A program made the position numbers and the translations under genes. A stretch of 64,000 nucleotides of DNA from an uncultured Collinsella sp. (GTDB lineage Bacteria; Actinomycetota; Coriobacteriia; Coriobacteriales; Coriobacteriaceae). The DNA is taken from assembly GCA_902465015.1 (NCBI GenBank), contig CABQLK010000007.1, positions 1-64,000 of the forward strand, in the 5' to 3' direction. The stretch's first letter is position 1, and each line of letters begins with the position of its first letter. Under the pieces are notes generated by a model. That model saw nothing but the letters and a program-made list of their open reading frames with translations, was not told the origin of the DNA and made no database searches. Below are positions 53,103-62,223 of this stretch, one piece after another.

Positions 53103-53163
53103 TCCCACTGCCCCACAACGGCAGACTTGTGTCCGCAAACACGCTGGCAGCGGCACGAAACAC

Positions 53164-53204
53164 AAATATGCCTCGGGCGGCACGTCGCCGTCCGAGGCAT
53201 ATTT
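53164..53204. terminator. Bidirectional terminator between lysR and the PTS gene
   Basis: Perfect 13-bp arms AAATATGCCTCGG (53164-53176) and complement (53192-53204) have inner CGGC/GCCG pairing in the loop. The A/T ends serve as T-runs on both strands. Confidence 0.88.
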
Positions 53205-53224
53205 AATCAAAGTGCGCAAAAAGA

Positions 53225-54667
53225 CTAGTCCACCGAGATGTTGAGTGCCTTACCGCCCTTGTCCTTCCTGGTACCGATCACCATAGCGGCGACAAGAGCC
53301 AGAACGAAAGCGACCACACCGGAGATGACAAGGCCGATAAAGCCCATGTCGATGCCGGCAGGGTTAATAAAGCTCGGGAAACCGAGCGGGCCAGAGGCAC
53401 CGAAGGCATAGAGTTTGGCACCCATGAGGCCGGCAATGGCGCCGCCTACACCAGCGGAAATAAAGGTTGCCCACATAAGGCGCTTACGCGGCAGCAAGAT
53501 GGCGTAAAGCGCAGGCTCGTTGACACCGAAAATCGAAGAGACAAGGGCGGGAATGTTGACGGCAGCATTTTCCTCGGAATCCTTGGTTCGGATGACCATG
53601 CCAAGCACAGCACCGGCGATGGCACAACCGCCTGCATACACGAGCGGATTAATGAGGTCATAGCCGTAGGTTGCGACATCGAGAAACCACAGCGGGATGA
53701 TACCCCAGTGCAGGCCGAACATGACGAGCAGGCTCCAGAACGTGCCGATGACAAAGCCGGCGAGGGCGGGCTGGACGTTGATGAGCATCAGAATGATCTG
53801 GGCAACGATGTTGGAGAGGACCGTCATGACCGGACCGACCACAAGCAGGCCAAGGATGCCGCAAATGAGGAGCGTCAGGATGTTGGAGAAGAACGAGCTC
53901 ACAAGCGCGGGCAGCGCGTTAGAAAGGGCCTTGTGCACCTTGGAGGCAATCCAGACGATAAAGATCGCAGGCAGAATCGTCGATGAGTAATTCTGCATGA
54001 TCAGCGGGATGCCAAAAATATCACCATAGACATTGGACTCGAAGACCGTGCCGGCGCCGAGCGTGTAGAGCGGATCTCCGCCCATAAGGGCAACGAGCGT
54101 CGGGTAGACGAGGATACCACCGAGCGCCATTCCCATAACGGGCTTAAGTCCGAACTTCTTGGCCGACGTCCAGCCAATGATTAGCGGAAAGTAATAGAAG
54201 ACCGAATCTCCGATTGCCGAGAGCGTCACATACGTATTGCTGTCCTTGGCTAGCCAACCGGCAACCGTGCAGAGCGCGAGCATCGACTTGATAAAGCCAC
54301 CGGCCATAAGCACGCCAAGAACCGGTTGCAGGATCTCGGAGATGATGGCAAGCAGACGCGAGAATGGATCGCCCTTTTTGACGTCGTCGCCCTCATCGAT
54401 ATCGAGTGCGGGTTTGGAGTCGAACCCGCCAATCTGAACAAGGTCGTTGTAGACGGCCTCGACAGTGGCACCAATCACGACCTGATACTGTCCGCCGGCC
54501 TGGATGACGTCAACGACGCCCTTCGTCGCCTTAAGCTCATTGGTCTGGGCGAGCGATTCATCCTTGAGGTGGAAGCGGAGACGCGTAATGCAGTGGCTCA
54601 CGTCTAACACATTGTCTCGACCACCGACCTTTGTGATGATTTCATCGCAAAGCTTCTGGTATTTCAT
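53225..54667 (-). CDS. PTS EIIBC sugar transporter (beta-glucoside/sucrose/trehalose type)
   Basis: A 480-residue membrane permease that phosphorylates its sugar on entry. The EIIB domain is at residues 1-90, with the phosphorylated Cys26 in SHCITRLRFHLKD. The EIIC domain fills residues 105-470, with about ten helices and the GVNEPALYAILLPRKR motif. There is no EIIA domain, so it would borrow a cell EIIA. The ATG at 54667 follows AAAAGGAGAATTCC; the frame up to 54964 is unsupported. Last gene of the catabolic operon, 193 bp after the ceramidase-fold gene. Confidence 0.9.
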   Translation of the reverse strand: MKYQKLCDEIITKVGGRDNVLDVSHCITRLRFHLKDESLAQTNELKATKGVVDVIQAGGQYQVVIGATVEAVYNDLVQIGGFDSKPALDIDEGDDVKKGDPFSRLLAIISEILQPVLGVLMAGGFIKSMLALCTVAGWLAKDSNTYVTLSAIGDSVFYYFPLIIGWTSAKKFGLKPVMGMALGGILVYPTLVALMGGDPLYTLGAGTVFESNVYGDIFGIPLIMQNYSSTILPAIFIVWIASKVHKALSNALPALVSSFFSNILTLLICGILGLLVVGPVMTVLSNIVAQIILMLINVQPALAGFVIGTFWSLLVMFGLHWGIIPLWFLDVATYGYDLINPLVYAGGCAIAGAVLGMVIRTKDSEENAAVNIPALVSSIFGVNEPALYAILLPRKRLMWATFISAGVGGAIAGLMGAKLYAFGASGPLGFPSFINPAGIDMGFIGLVISGVVAFVLALVAAMVIGTRKDKGGKALNISVD

Positions 54668-54860
54668 GGAATTCTCCTTTTTCTGAGCGGGGCATAGCGT
54701 AGATTTCATGCCTCCGTAGTCGACGTGGGAGGACAAGGAACCCGCTTCCCCCTTTGAAATCCGCGGACGCACGTACGCCCGGGATGGGAAACGGCAGAGA
54801 AGATGGAAGATGCCGATCACATGGCAGCGAGCCTCATTGGCCCATGTCACGCAATCAGGT

Positions 54861-55979
54861 CTACAGACGCGAATCTGCTGCGCCGAGAAGTCTCGTCGTC
54901 TGGCAGAACTTGTCACACAGACGTTCCGGTTCGCCCTGGGGAATCTGAGTACGCTCGGTCTCAAAGGAGAGGCCGTACTCGCGTGCCGGAAGGAAATACT
55001 CGAAATAGCCGTTGGTGTAACCGCAAACTATTCCCTCGACCGGGCATTCGCGCTTCATGCGAATACCCAAGTCGCTGCCGAGCTCACTCGGGAACACAAA
55101 GAGATGCAGGCCGCCCAAACTGATGACGACACACTTAAGCGTGAGCGAAAAGTCGTCATGGGCAACGGTGTGATAGAACGTCTGAGGCTCGATGCGGTCG
55201 AGAACGACCTCGCGATCGAGCTTGATCTGGGAAATCGCCTCGGCAAGACCGGTCGAAACGCGCTCGACCTCGGGAATGCCGCGTCCCTGACGAAAATTGC
55301 GGTCGCTACAGTCGCCAGCAGCACCGACGACCATGGCCGGATAGTAACCAAGACTCTGAGCGAGCTTTTTGCCGGTAAGACCGGCGAGTTCGCTCGTGAG
55401 CTCCGTGCAGTCGGGTCCGACGCAAGCGGAATGCACCGCCCAGTTCACAAAGCCCGCAAATGGCTCGCCTTCGGTATCGAAGAACGATACGACAATGACC
55501 TCATTGTCGGCGAGTTCACCTGGGATGATGCGGTTGTCGTAGAAACCGGTGATGACCTGCTTGCCCAAGCGACAAATCGCGGGCTGTGCGTTGGCGCGGC
55601 ACTCCTCAAAGCATTGGCAAATGGTATCGAGGAACCAGCGGTAGTAGTTCTCGTCGAATTTTCCCGTCCACCAGCTGCGGTGGTAAGCGACGATTGAAGT
55701 ATGGTCGTGCGTCGCGGAGAGCAGAACGCAGTCACGGTCGATTCCGTAGCGCTCGGCGAGCATCGTCTTAACCTCCTCGGCCATGCCCTCCTCAAACTCG
55801 AGAACATCGGCGTTGAAGAGAAAAACTTCGCGGTCGTCCTGTTGGAAAAGAATCGCGTTGGCGAAGACGTCGTCATGGACGCCTGTCGCAGGCTCCAGAC
55901 GGTTGGAGAGGTTACGATATCCGATTAGATAGATGTCGCCTTGCGGGGTAATCTTGCGGCGTGCATGTCCGATATTCAT
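54861..55979 (-). CDS. Neutral/alkaline ceramidase-fold hydrolase, metal motifs present
   Basis: A 372-residue protein resembling the N-terminal domain of neutral ceramidases, Zn amidases that split N-acyl groups. Seen are LLSATHDHTSIVAYH (metal HxH), FVNWAVHSAC (conserved His) and VVGAAGDCSDRNF (GAAGD motif). Its length fits the catalytic domain without the C-terminal Ig-like domain. There is no signal peptide, so it acts inside the cell, unlike known secreted ceramidases. AAGGAG precedes the ATG at 55979. Together with a PTS this suggests removal of an acyl or amide group from an imported sugar conjugate; that is inference. Confidence 0.75.
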   Translation of the reverse strand: MNIGHARRKITPQGDIYLIGYRNLSNRLEPATGVHDDVFANAILFQQDDREVFLFNADVLEFEEGMAEEVKTMLAERYGIDRDCVLLSATHDHTSIVAYHRSWWTGKFDENYYRWFLDTICQCFEECRANAQPAICRLGKQVITGFYDNRIIPGELADNEVIVVSFFDTEGEPFAGFVNWAVHSACVGPDCTELTSELAGLTGKKLAQSLGYYPAMVVGAAGDCSDRNFRQGRGIPEVERVSTGLAEAISQIKLDREVVLDRIEPQTFYHTVAHDDFSLTLKCVVISLGGLHLFVFPSELGSDLGIRMKRECPVEGIVCGYTNGYFEYFLPAREYGLSFETERTQIPQGEPERLCDKFCQTTRLLGAADSRL

Positions 55980-55996
55980 GCAAGTTCTCCTTTTTG

Positions 55997-57244
55997 TCAT
56001 GCCGCGTTTAAAGCGGCAAGGATGGTTTGAAGGAGGCGCTCATGGGAACCGGCGGCGAAGCCGGAGTTCATGGCCTCATAGGTGATTTTCTCGTACGCAT
56101 CGGGGGCCGGCAGATACTTTTGCCCTCCGTTGACAAGCGTGGCAAAGAGCACGGGGCAGAATCGGGCGGCGCGCACGGCGGCGCCAAACGAGCTCGAAAC
56201 CTCGGGCTGGATACCAACGAACTCGACATTTCCCAGCCGAAGTAAATAGACCCTCGTACGCTGTTCGCCTGCCGCATGAAACTCATAAGTTCGATGCGGG
56301 GCCAATGAGCAGAAGTCGGCGCGCGTCTGGGCGGGCAAAAGGACGTCGACCGTGCGAGCATCGACGCCGATGGCATCGTCCTCACGCGCCGCACGGACGG
56401 CCTCAATCAACGCATCGCTCATAGCGCGACCCTGTCGATGCAGCATGCGATATCCACTCTCGTGAGCATCTAACGTTTGCTTCGCCCCGGTCGAATCGAA
56501 CGCAACGGTTACGGCGCGCTCCGCCGGACTCTGATCCCCCGCGGCACCGGGTAGCAGCAACACGACTCCGCCCAATTCGCGCTCGAGAGCCATGGCGGCA
56601 AAGCCAAAGAGGTCCCCGCTCACCAAGCGCTTCCCCTGAGAATCGTGCGATCCGTCGAGCACGGAAGACTGGACATCAGCCGTCGCAAGCATGGCAACGA
56701 GCCCGCCCTCGGCATCCCTCGCGACAAGTACGGGCATCGCGTGGTCGGCAAACCCCTTGGGGTCTACTCCCAGCCACCAGCCGGCCGGTGTCTCAATGTC
56801 GCGGTTAACGTTCACAGGACAGTAGCCCTCCGCCGAGGCGAGCGTGACAGAGCGAATGCCCGCAACCGCCTGCCCAACGGCCGCGCGTGTCGCGGCGATG
56901 AGCGCGGCACGATAGCGCTCATTTCGATCGCGGGCATCGGTGTCGGCCAGATGCCCAGGGGTGCGCACGTGAGGCGCAGAAAACGTGTGGGTCGGGACCA
57001 CCCAAGAAAAGGCGCCGTCGCAATTGGAGACATCCTTGACAACCTCACGCAGATCGACGAGTAGGGCCGGAGCGATCGAGGTAACCTCAAGTGAAAGGAT
57101 GCAAGCGCGCCGCCCCATCCCTTCGACCACGAAGGCACGGGCAAAGATTTCATGACGGAGTGCGTCGAAACCGTCGAACGGCAATACGTCCTCTAGATTA
57201 ATGGCCACCCGGGCGGCTCCGGCCTTCATCTCTCCCTTATCCAT
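55997..57244 (-). CDS. Ceramidase-fold paralogue with incomplete metal site
   Basis: A 415-residue protein of the same superfamily as the gene after it. GAAGDQSPAE is conserved, but the HxH motif reads PTHTFSAPH and the conserved His segment is replaced (LATADVQSSVLDGS), so one or more metal ligands seem lost. It may be a structural or regulatory partner, or use other ligands. AAAGGAGG lies nine bases before the ATG. It starts 26 bp after the amidohydrolase gene and ends 17 bp before the ceramidase-fold gene, so one transcript covers all three. Confidence 0.7.
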   Translation of the reverse strand: MDKGEMKAGAARVAINLEDVLPFDGFDALRHEIFARAFVVEGMGRRACILSLEVTSIAPALLVDLREVVKDVSNCDGAFSWVVPTHTFSAPHVRTPGHLADTDARDRNERYRAALIAATRAAVGQAVAGIRSVTLASAEGYCPVNVNRDIETPAGWWLGVDPKGFADHAMPVLVARDAEGGLVAMLATADVQSSVLDGSHDSQGKRLVSGDLFGFAAMALERELGGVVLLLPGAAGDQSPAERAVTVAFDSTGAKQTLDAHESGYRMLHRQGRAMSDALIEAVRAAREDDAIGVDARTVDVLLPAQTRADFCSLAPHRTYEFHAAGEQRTRVYLLRLGNVEFVGIQPEVSSSFGAAVRAARFCPVLFATLVNGGQKYLPAPDAYEKITYEAMNSGFAAGSHERLLQTILAALNAA

Positions 57245-57270
57245 GGCGAACGCCCTCCTTTATCTGTCGC

Positions 57271-58305
57271 TCACTCGATGCCGTACAAGCGCTGTGCCGT
57301 GCCGCCAAGCATAAGGTCCTTGTCCGTATCACTTAAATCTGTGGCGCGGACGCAGGCGACACCCTCTGTTAGCCACTCGCGTTTAACGGGATAACTCGTA
57401 CCAAAGACAATATGGTCTGCACCAAGGACTTCAACCGCACAGGCAAGAAGCGTTTCGCCCCAGGGCTGAGCATGGGACATGTCGAAATAGATGTTGTTCT
57501 CGAGGCGCCTGGAAACGATCTCGGTATCGACCTGAAAACGGCCAGAAGCATCAGGGCGCTTGGGACCATGAGGCAGCAGCATCTCCTTAAACGCAAAGTA
57601 TGCGCCGCCGAGCATGGAGTGGACCATCTTGATATTGGGGTAGCGTTCAAAGAAATCGCCAAAGATCTCTCGGCCGATCGCCGTAGTTTGGTCGACGCAG
57701 CGGCCATAAGAGCGGCGAAGGTTGTCGTACGCGAGAAGCGATTCGTTCTCGACCGGCACGGGAACATGGTGCACGTAAACGGTGACATGGCGTTCGTTCA
57801 GGTGCTCGAAAAAGCTCGAGAAGACCTGGTCGTCGAGATAGCGCTTGCCGTAGTGAGCGCAGAGCTGCACACCCGCAAAACCATCGTCGAGCCTGCGGTC
57901 GAGCTCCTCCAAATTCGCTTTGGTGCCAAAGGGCGGCACGGCGACAAGCGGAATCAGACGGCCACTTGACGCCTTCGCGTCAGCAGCCATACCGTCGTTG
58001 AAACGCCGGCACATCTCGAGCGACATCCACTCATGGCAGCCGGGGAGCTTGAGAATCGCTTTATCGACCCCCGCCTCATCCATATCGGCCAAGCGCTTCT
58101 CGAGGGTGTAGTCGCCCTCAATGTAGTTAAGACCCGGAGAACCGGCGGGCATCTCGATCACGATCTGTCGTTTGCCGGCGGAATTCATGGTCAGATAGCC
58201 TTCGGTGTCATAGGCGCGGGGTACCTCGGCCAAAAACTGTTCGCAGAGCGTCTCGTCATGAAAGATGTGCTCGTCGAACCAGTAGGAATTTGCATCGATA
58301 ATCAT
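57271..58305 (-). CDS. Amidohydrolase-family (ACMSD-like) TIM-barrel protein lacking the HxH motif
   Basis: A 344-residue protein of the amidohydrolase 2 family by its barrel segments (DMDEAGVDKAILK, LIPLVAVPPFG, VYVHHVPVP, KMVHSMLGGAYF, HIVFGTSYP). The metal HxH usually near the N-terminus (IDxHxH) is IIDANSYW here, and the Asp of the GSDYP end is Ser, so a standard binuclear metal site is absent. It may bind one metal or act without metal. It is the promoter-proximal gene of the catabolic operon. The ATG at 58305 follows AAAGGCGG. Confidence 0.75.
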   Translation of the reverse strand: MIIDANSYWFDEHIFHDETLCEQFLAEVPRAYDTEGYLTMNSAGKRQIVIEMPAGSPGLNYIEGDYTLEKRLADMDEAGVDKAILKLPGCHEWMSLEMCRRFNDGMAADAKASSGRLIPLVAVPPFGTKANLEELDRRLDDGFAGVQLCAHYGKRYLDDQVFSSFFEHLNERHVTVYVHHVPVPVENESLLAYDNLRRSYGRCVDQTTAIGREIFGDFFERYPNIKMVHSMLGGAYFAFKEMLLPHGPKRPDASGRFQVDTEIVSRRLENNIYFDMSHAQPWGETLLACAVEVLGADHIVFGTSYPVKREWLTEGVACVRATDLSDTDKDLMLGGTAQRLYGIE

Positions 58306-58386
58306 TGGTTGGAACCGCCTTTCATCTTGTTGAAAACATTCTAGAAAAGCAGGTACCCGGACATCAATTCCAGCTTAAGCCCACTG

Positions 58387-58403
58387 TATTCCATTTTGGA
58401 ATA
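58387..58403. promoter_or_regulatory. LysR-type palindrome TATTCCA-TTT-TGGAATA
   Basis: Perfect 7-bp arms with a 3-bp centre contain a T-N11-A core (T58389 to A58401), the hallmark of LysR-family sites. It lies 82 bp upstream of the amidohydrolase start in the operon promoter region. The LysR gene at 52179 is a candidate binder. Confidence 0.6.
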
Positions 58404-58473
58404 GAACTTACCGCTCACACGCGAACCTCGCCCGCTCAACGAGACAAGCGCTAACAGCACGGGCTTAGACAGA

Positions 58474-58510
58474 AAACGGTCGGCCCGCATCCGTTGCGGG
58501 CCGACCGTTT
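58474..58510 (-). terminator. Terminator after the aminotransferase gene
   Basis: Perfect 15-bp arms AAACGGTCGGCCCGC (58474-58488) and complement (58496-58510) around a 7-base loop are followed on the minus strand by TTTTCTGTC. Confidence 0.92.
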
Positions 58511-58531
58511 CATTACAGGCTACCTTTGCCG

Positions 58532-60052
58532 TTACGCCTGGCGGTAATGGTCAAAGAAGTCGGCGAGGTCTTCGAGGGACTCTTTGAGTACTTCCATGCG
58601 CGGCAGGTACACGATGCGGAAGTGGTCGGGCTCAGCCCAGTTGAAGCCGCCGCCGCGCGTGATCAGGATCTTCTTCTCGTGCAGCAGGTCGAGGGCGAAC
58701 TGCTCGTCATCGGTGATGTTGAACTTCTTCACATCCATCTTGGGGAAGATGTAGAACGCCGCGCGCGGCTTAACCACCGAGATGCCGTCAATCTTGTTGA
58801 GCGCCTCATACACAAAGTTGCGCTGCTCGTAGACACGGCCGCCGGGACGGATGTAGTCGTTAACGGACTGATGGCCACCGAGTGCCGTCTGAACGATCGA
58901 CTGAGCCGGCACGTTGGAGCACAGGCGCATGTTGGAGAGCATGTTGATACCCATGATGAAGTCGCTCATGCAGCGCTGGTTGCCCGAAAGCACCATCCAG
59001 CCAATACGATAGCCCGCAATCATGTGCGACTTGGAAAGGCCGCTAAAGGTGACGCAGGGCAGGTCGGGGGCGAGCGAGGCAATCGAGACGTGCTCGTAGC
59101 CGTCCATGCACAGGCGGTCGTAGATCTCATCGGCAAAGATCATCAGCTGATGCCTGCGTGCAACCTCGACGATGCCCTCGAGCACCTCGCGCGGATAGAC
59201 GGAACCCGTGGGGTTATTGGGGTTGATGATGACGAGAGCTTTGGTCGCGCTCGTAATCTTGGACTCCATATCCTCCAAGTCGGGATACCAATCCGCCTGC
59301 TCATCGCACAGATAGTGCACAGGATGACCGCCGGCAAGGGTTGCGCACGCCGTCCAGAGCGGATAGTCGGGGCTGGGGATCAGGATTTCGTCGCCATTGT
59401 CGAGCAACGCGTTCATCGAAAGCTGAATGAGCTCGGACACGCCGTTGCCCGTGTAGATATGCTCCATCTGAACGTTGGGCAGGCCCTTGATCTGCGAATA
59501 CTGCATGATCGCCTTGCGCGCAGAGAACAGGCCGCGCGAGTTGGAATAGCCTTCGCAGTCGGGCAGCTGCTGGCGCATGTCCTTGATGACCTCATCGGGC
59601 GTGCGGAAACCGAAGGGCGCCGGGTTACCGATATTGAGCTTGAGGATGCGCTCGCCCTCGTCCTCCATACGGGCGGCCTCGTCGACGACGGGACCGCGCA
59701 CGTCATACAGGACGTTATCGAGCTTGGTGGATTTAGAAAAAGTGCGCATGGTGGTGCTCCTTGCAATTTGAGCTGAGGGATGGGGTTCGGGCTTGGAATC
59801 GTTGCGGGGTGATGATGCCTCGCCTTGATCGGCGTCGCCGGCAAGCAGCCAGGTAACATCGACCTCCAAAATACGGGCGAGCAGCTCAGCCACATCGCGC
59901 CGCGGGATCGTCTTGCCGCTCACATATTGGCTCATCTGACTCTTGCCGAGTTTTTTGCCGAGCATCTCCGATGCGCGGATTACGTCCGACTGGCGAACGT
60001 CGCGATCGGACATAGTCTGTCGCAGGCGATCGCTAAACGTCTCTTGGGCCAC
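58532..60052 (-). CDS. XRE-domain/aminotransferase fusion (alanine aminotransferase-like)
   Basis: A 506-residue fusion. Residues 1-75 are a Cro/CI-type DNA-binding domain (FSDRLRQTMSDRDVRQSDVIRASEML, KSQMSQYVSGKTIPRRD). Residues 100-506 are a fold-type I PLP aminotransferase like AlaA, with NPNNPTGSVY, FADEIYDRL and the PLP lysine in TFSGLSKSHMIAGYRIGW. It would interconvert alanine and pyruvate or similar. The GTG at 60052 follows AAGGAGG. A set of GTTCAATTT sites at its promoter suggests it controls its own gene, perhaps in response to PLP or substrate. Confidence 0.9.
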   Translation of the reverse strand: MAQETFSDRLRQTMSDRDVRQSDVIRASEMLGKKLGKSQMSQYVSGKTIPRRDVAELLARILEVDVTWLLAGDADQGEASSPRNDSKPEPHPSAQIARSTTMRTFSKSTKLDNVLYDVRGPVVDEAARMEDEGERILKLNIGNPAPFGFRTPDEVIKDMRQQLPDCEGYSNSRGLFSARKAIMQYSQIKGLPNVQMEHIYTGNGVSELIQLSMNALLDNGDEILIPSPDYPLWTACATLAGGHPVHYLCDEQADWYPDLEDMESKITSATKALVIINPNNPTGSVYPREVLEGIVEVARRHQLMIFADEIYDRLCMDGYEHVSIASLAPDLPCVTFSGLSKSHMIAGYRIGWMVLSGNQRCMSDFIMGINMLSNMRLCSNVPAQSIVQTALGGHQSVNDYIRPGGRVYEQRNFVYEALNKIDGISVVKPRAAFYIFPKMDVKKFNITDDEQFALDLLHEKKILITRGGGFNWAEPDHFRIVYLPRMEVLKESLEDLADFFDHYRQA

Positions 60053-60073
60053 TAGAACCTCCTTGCTGGCAAA

Positions 60074-60155
60074 GTTCAATTTATAGAATACGAATTGAAC
60101 CAAGGTTCAATTTAGGCAGCAGTATAACGCGGCACCTCATTCGAAAGTTCAATTT
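60074..60155. promoter_or_regulatory. Operator cluster GTTCAATTT upstream of the XRE-aminotransferase gene
   Basis: A palindrome AATTGAACC-AA-GGTTCAATT (60093-60112) has two extra half-sites GTTCAATTT at 60074-60082 and 60147-60155. The cluster covers the start region of the gene, whose product has a matching kind of DNA-binding domain. Confidence 0.75.
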
Positions 60156-60214
60156 CATAAGAAAATGCACCGGACTCTGAGATTTGCCCAAAGTGGGCAA
60201 TGACGCGCACACGT

Positions 60215-61072
60215 TTAGAGGTATTCGAGGAAACGGGCGGCGGCAAGCGAAACATCGGCCGTTCGATATATCGCATTGATCTGCCGATGAGGATGTCCCT
60301 CGAGCGGACGCACGGCAACATCGAACTGACAGCGACGCAAGATGAGCGCGGGAAGAATGCTAACGCCCAGGCCGTCCTCGACCATAGCCATAATCGCATA
60401 GTCATCCCAGGTCGACAGCTTAGAGCGCACCGCCAGGCCCGCGCGGCGAAACAGCGGCGTAATCTCGTCGTCGCTACCGCGTTCCAGCAGGATAAACTGC
60501 TCGTTGGCCAAATCGGCAAGGGAAACGACCTCCGCGGTGGCAAGCGAGGAGTCCGCTGGCACCACGGCCATCAGCTCGTCTTGCACCAACGGTCGCGACG
60601 CCATGCCGGCGCCGCGTGGCTCGCGCGGAATAAAGCCCAGGTCGCAGCGACCTTCCGCCACCCATTGTTCAATCTCTGAGTAATCGCCCATCAGCAACTC
60701 ATAATCGACGTCCGGATGATCGGCGCGAAAGCGCGCGATCACCGGCGGCAGTACATGAGTCGCCACACTCGAAAACGTACCGATACAGATCTTGCCGCGC
60801 ATGAGCCCTCGCATCTCGTCCACGCGTCGCTGCAAGCGGCCAAACTCTTCGCATAACGCCTCGACTGCCGGCATGACCTGCCGCCCGTCGGCAGAAAGCA
60901 CCACGCCCTCGCGGCTGCGATCAAGCACCTTAAAACCCCAGTCTGCCTCAAGGTCGCCCACCATGCGGCTCACGCCCGACTGCGAATAGCTCAGCCGCTC
61001 TGCAGCACGCGTAAAGCTGCCGGCACGCACCGTCTCGAGCAGCACTTGCATCTTTTGGATATTGGTCTCCAC
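60215..61072 (-). CDS. LysR-family regulator divergent from an EamA transporter
   Basis: A 285-residue LysR protein with an N-terminal helix-turn-helix (GSFTRAAERLSYSQSGVSRMVGDLE) and an effector-binding domain (KICIGTFSSVATHVLPPVIARFRADHPDVDYELL). The gene faces away from the EamA gene 118 bp distant. The usual arrangement is that such a regulator controls its divergent transporter, and a T-N11-A palindrome is present between them. Confidence 0.9.
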   Translation of the reverse strand: METNIQKMQVLLETVRAGSFTRAAERLSYSQSGVSRMVGDLEADWGFKVLDRSREGVVLSADGRQVMPAVEALCEEFGRLQRRVDEMRGLMRGKICIGTFSSVATHVLPPVIARFRADHPDVDYELLMGDYSEIEQWVAEGRCDLGFIPREPRGAGMASRPLVQDELMAVVPADSSLATAEVVSLADLANEQFILLERGSDDEITPLFRRAGLAVRSKLSTWDDYAIMAMVEDGLGVSILPALILRRCQFDVAVRPLEGHPHRQINAIYRTADVSLAAARFLEYL

Positions 61073-61144
61073 GGCACGTCCCCACCCTTGTATGAGTTTT
61101 TGTCATGTTTTCCATGCATTATATTCGCTTTTCTTCTAAAGCCA

Positions 61145-61161
61145 GTTCACCCATAGTGAAC
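61145..61161. promoter_or_regulatory. LysR-type operator GTTCAC-N5-GTGAAC
   Basis: Perfect six-base arms contain T-N11-A (T61147 to A61159). It lies 30 bp before the EamA start, between the divergent genes. Confidence 0.65.
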
Positions 61162-61190
61162 ATGCTCGGATATAGAGGGGATGGAAGCGC

Positions 61191-62102
61191 ATGAACAACG
61201 GACTGTTTACGTACTTAGCAGCATTGCTATTGTTTGGCTCCAACGGCATCATCGCCGCTGCCATCGCGCTGCCGAGCTCCGATATCGTGCTGCTACGCAC
61301 TTTTCTGGGAGCCCTCTCGCTTGTAACCATCCTCGCCACTACCCAACACCATAAGTTGCAGGCGCCATCTCGTCCCCGCGAAGCCGCGGCCCTCCTCCTC
61401 TCGGGAGCTGCGCTGGGCGCCAGCTGGATTTTTCTGTTCCGCGCCTACCAGACGATCGGCGTCGGCGTATCCTCGCTGCTGTACTACTGCGGCCCCATCA
61501 TTGTCATGGCGCTCTCCCCGCTCATCTTTGGCGAAAAGCTGACCGGCGGCAAAATCGCCGGCTTTGTCGCCGTCGCCTGCGGTGCTTTTCTCATTGCAGC
61601 GCAAGGTCTAGGCGGCAATATGCCCATTGCGGGCATCGTCTGTGGAATCGCCTCGGCCTTCTGCTATGCATTGATGGTCATCGCTAGCAAGGGTGCGCCG
61701 CACATCGAGGGCCTCGAGAACTCCACGCTCCAGGTGTGCGCCGCCTTTGTGACCGCACTGGTCCTCACGCTCATCACGCAGGGCGCTCCCTCATTCCTGT
61801 CCGCCGGTATCGCCGCCAGTATTGATTGGCGCGCCGTCGCTATGCTCGGCGTCGTCAACACCGGCATCGGTTGCCTGCTCTACTTTAGCGCCGTCGCCAA
61901 GCTGCCCGTCCAGACCGTCGCTGTCGTCGGCTACCTCGAGCCGCTTTCGGCGGTCGTGTTCTCGGCCGCCCTTTTGGGTGAAGCCATAACACCGGTCCGC
62001 CTGATGGGCGCCGCGCTTATCATCGGCGGCGCGATTTTTTGCAAACTCGCCGGCAAACGCGCAAACGCCAAGGCTGGCATCGCCCAGACAGCACGTGCTT
62101 AA
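61191..62102 (+). CDS. EamA-family (DMT) transporter
   Basis: A 303-residue ten-helix metabolite exporter of the EamA/RhaT family. Two repeats are seen: FTYLAALLLFGSNGIIAAAIALPSSD and the second starting near residue 145 (PIAGIVCGIASAFCYALMVIASKG). The substrate is unknown; control by the divergent LysR gene suggests an amino acid or a xenobiotic. A GAGGGGATGG site precedes the ATG. Confidence 0.88.
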   Translation: MNNGLFTYLAALLLFGSNGIIAAAIALPSSDIVLLRTFLGALSLVTILATTQHHKLQAPSRPREAAALLLSGAALGASWIFLFRAYQTIGVGVSSLLYYCGPIIVMALSPLIFGEKLTGGKIAGFVAVACGAFLIAAQGLGGNMPIAGIVCGIASAFCYALMVIASKGAPHIEGLENSTLQVCAAFVTALVLTLITQGAPSFLSAGIAASIDWRAVAMLGVVNTGIGCLLYFSAVAKLPVQTVAVVGYLEPLSAVVFSAALLGEAITPVRLMGAALIIGGAIFCKLAGKRANAKAGIAQTARA

Positions 62103-62135
62103 AAGCCCTGCTTTGAAATGCTACCTGCATAGATA

Positions 62136-62159
62136 AATAATCCCCAGCTGAGGATTATT
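62136..62159 (+). terminator. Terminator-like hairpin after the EamA gene
   Basis: AATAATCC (62136-62143) pairs with GGATTATT (62152-62159) around CCAGCTGA, 34 bp past the stop. The A/T-rich ends can serve as a weak tail. Confidence 0.55.
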
Positions 62160-62223
62160 GTCTAAAATAACCCGATGTGCCAAACTGCTCTTGTATGTAT
62201 AAAGACGGCATAAAGTTTTTTGT

